64,000 bases of DNA. It comes from Bryobacterales bacterium (lineage in GTDB: Bacteria; Acidobacteriota; Terriglobia; Bryobacterales; Bryobacteraceae). Under the pieces are notes generated by a model, which ran no database searches, was not told where the DNA came from, and was given only the letters and a program-made list of their open reading frames with translations. Positions 60,201-64,000 of this stretch are shown here, piece after piece. Position 1 is the first letter of the stretch; every line of letters starts with the position of its first letter. A program made the position numbers and the translations under genes. The DNA lies in contig JADLCT010000066.1 of the NCBI GenBank assembly GCA_020847045.1, forward strand, positions 32,223-96,222, read 5' to 3'.

Positions 60201-61382
60201 GTTGCGCAGACTGGGAATCAGATCCAGGTAACTCGCTCCCAAGGTCGCCTTGCCGGGCGGGTTATTGAAGTAGATCAGCGCCAGCTTCTTTTCCTGGTTC
60301 GGCTTGTTTCGCAACACCACCCAGCGCGCCGCGCGCGACGCAGCCAGCTCCACCTGCGCCTGCACGGGAACAGGCTTGCCGCCTTCGGACTTCGGCGCCG
60401 TGGCGGCAATCAGAATCGGTTCGCTTACTCCGGAGTGTTCCGGATTACCCACCTGAATCGGAAGCCTTCCCGGAGGAAGACCGCTCTCCGCCTTCCGCCA
60501 CTCGTCCTCGGTGGCGGCGGTGGTCATCAGGTTCATCGCGCGCAGTCCGTACTTCTCGAAAATCTGTCCGTTCTCAGGACCGGGCATCACGGCGTCCACC
60601 ATCATCATCAGTTCCACGGCCGTCTTACCGCCGCGGGTGAAGAATGGCTCGGCCTTGCTCAACGGCCAGCCAAAGATGGGTACCGGCGCAAGCGACCGTT
60701 TCTCCAGCGCGCGGATCATCGCATCCACGGGAGCCGTCTCGTCATGGTCCAGCAGGCCTTTGAAAAACAGGATGCCCACGCGTGGCGCTTTGGCCACGGC
60801 GCGCGTCTCCAGCCACGTCTCATACTCGTTCAGTGAGGCGAACGGCCCGGGGGCGTCCGGATGATAGATGCCCACCGCGGCGCGCTGTTCCATGGGCGGC
60901 AACGCGATGGCTGGCTTTCCTTTCGCCGCGCCGTGCATAATCACGAGAAAGCCCACCATGTTGTTGACGCCTCCGCCATGCAGATAACGGGAGGCCTCGG
61001 CGAGCTTCGAATTGGGCGGCACACGCCAGTTCGCCATCACCAGCGGCGCCATGGTTCCACCCACCGCCGCCCCCTTCGCGGCCAGCGCACGGACGGTCTC
61101 CGTGCAGGCCAGCATGGGCTGCGACCAGAATCCGCCCTCCACAAACAGCGCGCCGGCTCCAGACAACGCCGCGCAGTCCAGGTTCTCGTTCACCAGAACC
61201 AGCTCCAGCCGGCCCTTGCCGTATCGCTGTTCGAAGACGGCCAGGGCCCGTTCGAGAGAGGCTGGATGTGAGGTGACCACCACGGCCCGCACGGGCGCGG
61301 GTCCTTCGGCGTTCAGCGCGCCGTGCGGCAGTGCCGTCAGCACGGCGGCGGCCAGCGCGGCCTTGAAAACTCTCCGGCTCAT
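57288..61382 (-). CDS. Exported, membrane-anchored CobN/HmuS-like chelatase
   Basis: A 1364-residue large chelatase subunit. The CobN/BchH signature MIHFGRHGTLEWLSGK is at about residue 545, with YYYLVDGGGEYLQAKRR and SNLYGLVDNDETYQFAGG in the expected later places. Unlike cytoplasmic CobN, it starts with a twin-arginine-type signal (SRRVFKAALAAAV) and ends with one membrane helix (about 1290-1309) before an RRR and a 50-residue tail. It is thus a periplasmic anchored protein. It is coupled to a TonB receptor upstream and a methyltransferase downstream, as in hmu-type heme systems of Bacteroidetes where HmuS demetallates heme. No ATPase partner (CobS/T, ChlI/D) is nearby. Confidence 0.88.
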   Translation of the reverse strand: MSRRVFKAALAAAVLTALPHGALNAEGPAPVRAVVVTSHPASLERALAVFEQRYGKGRLELVLVNENLDCAALSGAGALFVEGGFWSQPMLACTETVRALAAKGAAVGGTMAPLVMANWRVPPNSKLAEASRYLHGGGVNNMVGFLVIMHGAAKGKPAIALPPMEQRAAVGIYHPDAPGPFASLNEYETWLETRAVAKAPRVGILFFKGLLDHDETAPVDAMIRALEKRSLAPVPIFGWPLSKAEPFFTRGGKTAVELMMMVDAVMPGPENGQIFEKYGLRAMNLMTTAATEDEWRKAESGLPPGRLPIQVGNPEHSGVSEPILIAATAPKSEGGKPVPVQAQVELAASRAARWVVLRNKPNQEKKLALIYFNNPPGKATLGASYLDLIPSLRNVVERLAKENYQTGGQLPDAGRLKKLLMLSGRNVGEYAPGELEALLNEGHAALLPVTRYEQWFAELPLEFQQSVNRTWGPPRNSKLMTVHSQGKSYFVMAGVRLGNLWLAPQPLRAELSEADAKSHDKNTPPPHSYIAAYLWIRKQVQADAMIHFGRHGTLEWLSGKDVAQPDSDPGAALVGDLPHAYYYLVDGGGEYLQAKRRSNAVIVSHLTPVLAAAGLPSDFAGMKSSLQNYESTRESAPTVAEEHAHAAWAVAKEKKLDEQLKLSDGAPAPERMAALAEYLHELEEQAIPIGLHQIGGMPAEKDLKEAVAAYLNNSATPHTQAEIRANAAAWAEALWNGPASAIAASDACRSVLKEAEEWLRNLRLSPAAELDNMVAVLNGRFVPSGVAGDPLRVGGSVPTGRNMHDQDPRGFPSKASWAAGERLAKGLIQTYEKKHGAPPKRVSFVLWYGESGRTQGLQEAQALALLGVRPVWNGRGQVAGVELVPAKELGRPRVDVVLTMSGLYRDGMPEKLPLLDQAVRLVREAPEDNAIQSQTLEVENELIAGGTSPELARKAARARVFGPQPGVFGVGMSGMMEFSRDAGDPSAAANLYLKNMNYAYGAGLEGVAVGDALKRQLKRNEVVVHGRSSNLYGLVDNDETYQFAGGLNAATREASGRAPEFLIANARKAGAERYDEAGHFLKRELTTRLWNEKWIEGMKAAGYAGAQEIAKEIEHLYGFRSTSPEQVDARVWQETLETYIHDKRKLGLERWFRESNPHARQMVAARLIEIDRQGVYQFSEEDRRALVAAYTQSVKESGVSCYANACANRKLIQYVAATARELKAVPASDVLAYEEAFRKVTTAVKREPGRPVTAAGQKAPARPSRLVDLFHGMRVFEVPLSQIRLRAPETPLGWAILLSPIPFGIVVGFLRRRLQTAPVTPLLRLNGHASGVDGGWPLMRVTSQTPELAAVAYASEGRQEEAGT

Positions 61383-63574
61383 TCCACGCTCCCCAGACGG
61401 AACTTCAAGGCCGCCTCCACGCTGAACGGCGCGGTCAGACGGTAGGCAGGCTCCACGTTGCTGGTCATGTTCCGGAACGTGGTGCGCAACGATAGCCGCC
61501 GCGTCAGATCCTTCTGCAAATTCAGACCCAACAGCTCGAAACCGTTCATGTAGGTGCGGTCCCGCCCGCTCAGGCCGAAGTAGGTGGAGCCGGTCGCGTT
61601 GCCGAAGAAGCTCACCAGCACGCCGTGACGCGGCTGGCTCCAGGTCATCCGGAAGTTGCCGCGATGGCGGGGCGCGTATTCCAGCAGCGTCGCCACGTCG
61701 CGGTTCAGCGTGTCCAGATACTGGTAGCCGGCGGTGAACTCCAGGTGCCGGTTCCATGTGTGCGTCACCGAAGTGGAGGCGCCCCGGATTCTGGCGCGTC
61801 CGATATTGCCGTAGCGGTAGATGCTGGCGCCGCCTTGCACTCCCATGAAGCGCGTCAGGATCATGTCGCTCATATCGTGATGGAACAGCCGCGCCTCCAG
61901 GCGCGTCCGCGCGCCCAGCGCCAGCAGCGAGCTGGCGTGATACGACCAGGATTCCTGCGGACGCAGTCCGGGCTCGCCGTATATGCGAATGCGCCCGCCC
62001 GCGTGCGTGTGGAACAGGTACATTTCGTTGAAGTCGGGCGCCCGGATGCCGCGCGTGGCGCCGCCCGAAACCGAAAGCCAGTCCAGCATGCGCCAGGAGA
62101 GTGCGCCTTGCGGAGAGAACCGGCTGCCGAAAATCGTGTCATGATCGGCGCGGTAGCCGGCCATCAGCCGGAGGCTGCGCCGCAGCGGAAGCTCCGTCGT
62201 GGTGAGTTGCGACCAGACATCGGTGGTGGCGAAGTTGCCCGCCGTGGAGAGACGGTCGCCCGTCATGCCCAGACGGTTGAAAAAGACGCTGGAGGAGAGG
62301 CGCAACCCGCTGGAACGCGCCATGGACCATTCGGCGTCGGCCCCGGAAGCGTCGTTCTCCGTCTTCTGCGCGCGCAGACTCACTGGCGAGCGGTAGGCCA
62401 CATCCTCATCCGAACGGTAATACATTCTGCGGCCGCGAAACGTCAGCAGGCTCGCCCCACCCAACGTATAAGAGGCCCTCGGCAGGAGTGCGATCCGGCG
62501 CTTCGGACGCTGGAAATCATACACGCCCGTGAGATCGCTGCCATCGGCCCCCCAGAAGTCCTGATCGGACCACAGCGTCGTCATCCCCACGTTCCAATTC
62601 CGCCACTGCGGCAGATACAGGCTCGAGAACAGGTTCCGGACGCGGTTGGCGGGTTGCGTCTTGGCCAGCGTGCCGCGATCCAGGTCGTACCCCAGCCCGC
62701 GCTGCACGGCGCCAGCGCCGTAGATGGCAAAGCCACCCTTGGAGTAGCCGCCATCGGCGCGCAACAGTCCCGTATTGAAGGAACCATAGCCGGTCTCGAC
62801 CGAGCCATGGGATCCGGCCGAAGCCCGGCGGGTCACCAGATTGATGGCGCCGCCCATGCCCTGCAGGCCGTAGGTCATGGCGCTGGCGCCGGTCTTCACT
62901 TCAATCGACTCCAGCATCGAGGCGTCGAACTGGTTCAGATCCACATAGCCGTTGACGCGTCCCGTCAGCGGTTGCCCGTCCAACAGGATCTCCACATCGC
63001 GCGAGCCAAAGCCCTGGATGTTGGCGCTACCTCCGCCGGAGTGCTCGCCGCCCGCGAAGGTCACCACCTCGGGCTGCTCCTGCAGGGCGTCATTCAATTG
63101 CCGCGCTCCGATCGCCTTCAGTTGCTGAGCGTCCATCTGCCGCACCGGCAGCGGGGAGTCGAGCAGGGACTCCGGCAGGCGGGAAGCCGTAACCTGCACC
63201 TGGCTTGCGACTGAGGAGATCCGCAGGCTCAAGGGAACGGTCTGCTCGCCCTCACCGGGTGTGATCGTGATGGAGCCCGACGCCCCCTCCATGCCGCTGC
63301 CCATGGCGCGCACCACATAGCTGCCCGGCATGGCGTCCACACACCAGCGTCCGTCGGGTTCGGTCATGCCGCGCTGTACGGCGGCGGCCGCCAGCGGCTC
63401 CAGGGAGACCATCACGGAGCCGGCAGGCAGCCCCTGCGGATCCTGTACAGCCGCGCAGGTTCGCCGCAGGCGGGAAGAAGGCGCGGAACGGGCGGCTGTC
63501 TGGCTGCTCGCCCAACCAACGGAATGGAAGAAAACAATGGCCGCCAGACAGGCGGCCCATGGATTGCCAATCAC
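61379..63574 (-). CDS. TonB-dependent receptor for a metallo-tetrapyrrole candidate
   Basis: A 731-residue outer-membrane receptor from a GTG at 63574 with GAGGAG nine bases before. After the signal and a carboxypeptidase-regulatory-type domain (to about 120) come a plug (QVQVTASRLPESLL, SANIQGFGSRDVEILLDGQPL, LQGMGGAINLVT) and a barrel ending NVEPAYRLTAPFSVEAALKFRLG. Heme-receptor-like RAP...NPNL spacing appears as IRAPDFNEMYLF, HTH and then GEPGLRPQES; the histidines may bind ligand. Substrate is inferred from the coupled CobN-like gene, overlapping by four bases. Confidence 0.88.
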   Translation of the reverse strand: MIGNPWAACLAAIVFFHSVGWASSQTAARSAPSSRLRRTCAAVQDPQGLPAGSVMVSLEPLAAAAVQRGMTEPDGRWCVDAMPGSYVVRAMGSGMEGASGSITITPGEGEQTVPLSLRISSVASQVQVTASRLPESLLDSPLPVRQMDAQQLKAIGARQLNDALQEQPEVVTFAGGEHSGGGSANIQGFGSRDVEILLDGQPLTGRVNGYVDLNQFDASMLESIEVKTGASAMTYGLQGMGGAINLVTRRASAGSHGSVETGYGSFNTGLLRADGGYSKGGFAIYGAGAVQRGLGYDLDRGTLAKTQPANRVRNLFSSLYLPQWRNWNVGMTTLWSDQDFWGADGSDLTGVYDFQRPKRRIALLPRASYTLGGASLLTFRGRRMYYRSDEDVAYRSPVSLRAQKTENDASGADAEWSMARSSGLRLSSSVFFNRLGMTGDRLSTAGNFATTDVWSQLTTTELPLRRSLRLMAGYRADHDTIFGSRFSPQGALSWRMLDWLSVSGGATRGIRAPDFNEMYLFHTHAGGRIRIYGEPGLRPQESWSYHASSLLALGARTRLEARLFHHDMSDMILTRFMGVQGGASIYRYGNIGRARIRGASTSVTHTWNRHLEFTAGYQYLDTLNRDVATLLEYAPRHRGNFRMTWSQPRHGVLVSFFGNATGSTYFGLSGRDRTYMNGFELLGLNLQKDLTRRLSLRTTFRNMTSNVEPAYRLTAPFSVEAALKFRLGSVE

Positions 63575-63596
63575 CAGTTTTTTCTCCTCAAGGCGC

Positions 63597-63614
63597 CGGA
63601 CCGGAACGGGTCCG
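63597..63614 (-). promoter_or_regulatory. Leader hairpin upstream of the receptor
   Basis: CGGACC (63597-63602) pairs with GGTCCG (63609-63614) around GGAACG, close to the ribosome site of the receptor gene. It may modulate translation. I find no cobalamin-riboswitch core in the roughly 137-nt leader. Confidence 0.4.
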
Positions 63615-63713
63615 TCCGCCTGGATTGCGTCTGCTCAATACTCTTCCTGCGAATCATTAACATCTAAAATTACGAACCAACCGCAGACAAAGTCATACAA
63701 AAGAGCATCTAGC

Positions 63714-63772
63714 TTGCATTATGATCTTCATGCAACTCAGTGTCAATTGTTATCTGCAAACCATTTGCATTA
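63714..63772 (-). promoter_or_regulatory. Promoter with flanking repeats for receptor-chelatase operon
   Basis: On the minus strand TTGACA (63746-63741) and CATAAT (63723-63718) are spaced by exactly 17 bases, a near-consensus sigma70 promoter. TTGCATTA occurs at 63714-63721, overlapping the -10, and at 63765-63772, upstream of the -35. The upstream copy overlaps a palindrome TGCAAA-CCA-TTTGCA (63755-63769). Repeats on both sides of the promoter suggest a repressor, perhaps metal- or heme-responsive. Confidence 0.65.
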
Positions 63773-63858
63773 ATTCTGCCTTCATGGCACTCGGCCCGCC
63801 GCCGTCCGGCCACCGCCTCCTGGCGCGGAACGGCCTCGCCGCGTCAAAATAGTTTCCG

Positions 63859-64000
63859 ATGGAGATGCCCGCAAACCTTCCTGCCGAGGCCGAAGCAGTT
63901 TTGATCGGAGCAGGTTTCGCTGGCGCCTCGACCGCCGCCTCGCTGATCCAGTCTGGTGTGCGCGGCGGTTTGATCCTGGAGCGCGAACGCGTCCCCGGCG
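63859..64000 (+). CDS. FAD-dependent oxidoreductase, 5' end only
   Basis: A start at 63859 opens a frame running off the window. The first 47 residues are a dinucleotide-binding fold: AVLIGAGFAGASTAASLIQ, with GxGxxG, followed by an acidic Glu at the end of strand 2 (LILERE) for ribose binding. The family could be D-amino-acid oxidase-like or a related dehydrogenase. It is divergent from the TonB receptor, sharing the 284-base intergenic region. Confidence 0.6.
   Translation, partial: MEMPANLPAEAEAVLIGAGFAGASTAASLIQSGVRGGLILERERVPG

Noticed and set aside
61625..63214. A 529-codon plus-strand frame opposite the receptor
   Set aside because: Antisense shadow; no start signal or domain.
63575..63711. 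Cobalamin riboswitch before the receptor-chelatase operon
   Set aside because: Looked for because of the CobN link, but the conserved B12-box and core are absent.

Overview
This GC-rich window most resembles an Acidobacteriota chromosome of the Bryobacterales/Solibacter type. That placement is an inference. It rests on a secreted protein ending in a TIGR03437-type domain, an Oar-like TonB receptor with a carboxypeptidase-regulatory N-terminus, tandem DUF4091 lipoproteins, and an Alternative Complex III. I see no tRNA, rRNA, CRISPR array, transposase or phage gene. Genes are tightly packed and no gap exceeds about 290 bases.

Layout. 1-6635 (minus): a Flp pilin, a polytopic membrane protein, a glycosyltransferase fused to a RimI-type acetyltransferase, an MFS transporter and a secreted hypothetical protein. 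6737-20485: mixed housekeeping and secreted functions (GRP-family transporter, AlaX-type editing protein, TIGR03437 protein, a lone nuoA, aldo/keto reductase, cysE, sialidase-like protein, lipoprotein, adenosine deaminase family, glgB, FAD oxidoreductase, TonB-C-like protein). 20536-22822: a MarR regulator directly behind a perfect 21-bp palindrome and coupled to a ClC channel with CBS domains. 22904-31206: two paralogous DUF4091 lipoproteins, a TehA/SLAC1-type channel with a structured leader, and a large TonB receptor whose short leader can form two interleaved 7-bp helices.

The core is 31221-56483. A 13-gene minus-strand operon, almost every junction overlapping, runs rrf2 - diheme cytochrome c - narG - narH - narJ - narI - narK - actA - actB - actC - actD - actE - actF. 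It joins respiratory nitrate reductase to Alternative Complex III under one Rrf2 regulator, with no cytochrome oxidase. Divergent from it is the NO-damage repair gene ric, behind a CRP/FNR-type palindrome placed exactly at -41.5 from a predicted leaderless start. A hemerythrin-like protein, a 7Fe ferredoxin and an NsrR-like regulator with a recognisable NsrR operator follow. Next is a second plus-strand operon: a NarK transporter fused to a NarI/DsrM-like cytochrome b, a NarB/NasC-type molybdoenzyme, a four-cluster ferredoxin subunit, a Rieske protein and a small membrane protein, then a third Rrf2 regulator. Together the region looks like nitrate uptake and reduction with defence against the resulting nitric oxide. 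No nitrite, NO or N2O reductase lies in the window.

56497-63574 (minus) is a three-gene operon: a TonB-dependent receptor, an exported membrane-anchored CobN-like chelatase with a twin-arginine-type signal, and a SAM methyltransferase. It looks like outer-membrane uptake of a metallo-tetrapyrrole followed by metal exchange or removal in the periplasm. A strong sigma70-type promoter with flanking repeats lies upstream. The window ends inside a FAD-dependent oxidoreductase on the plus strand.
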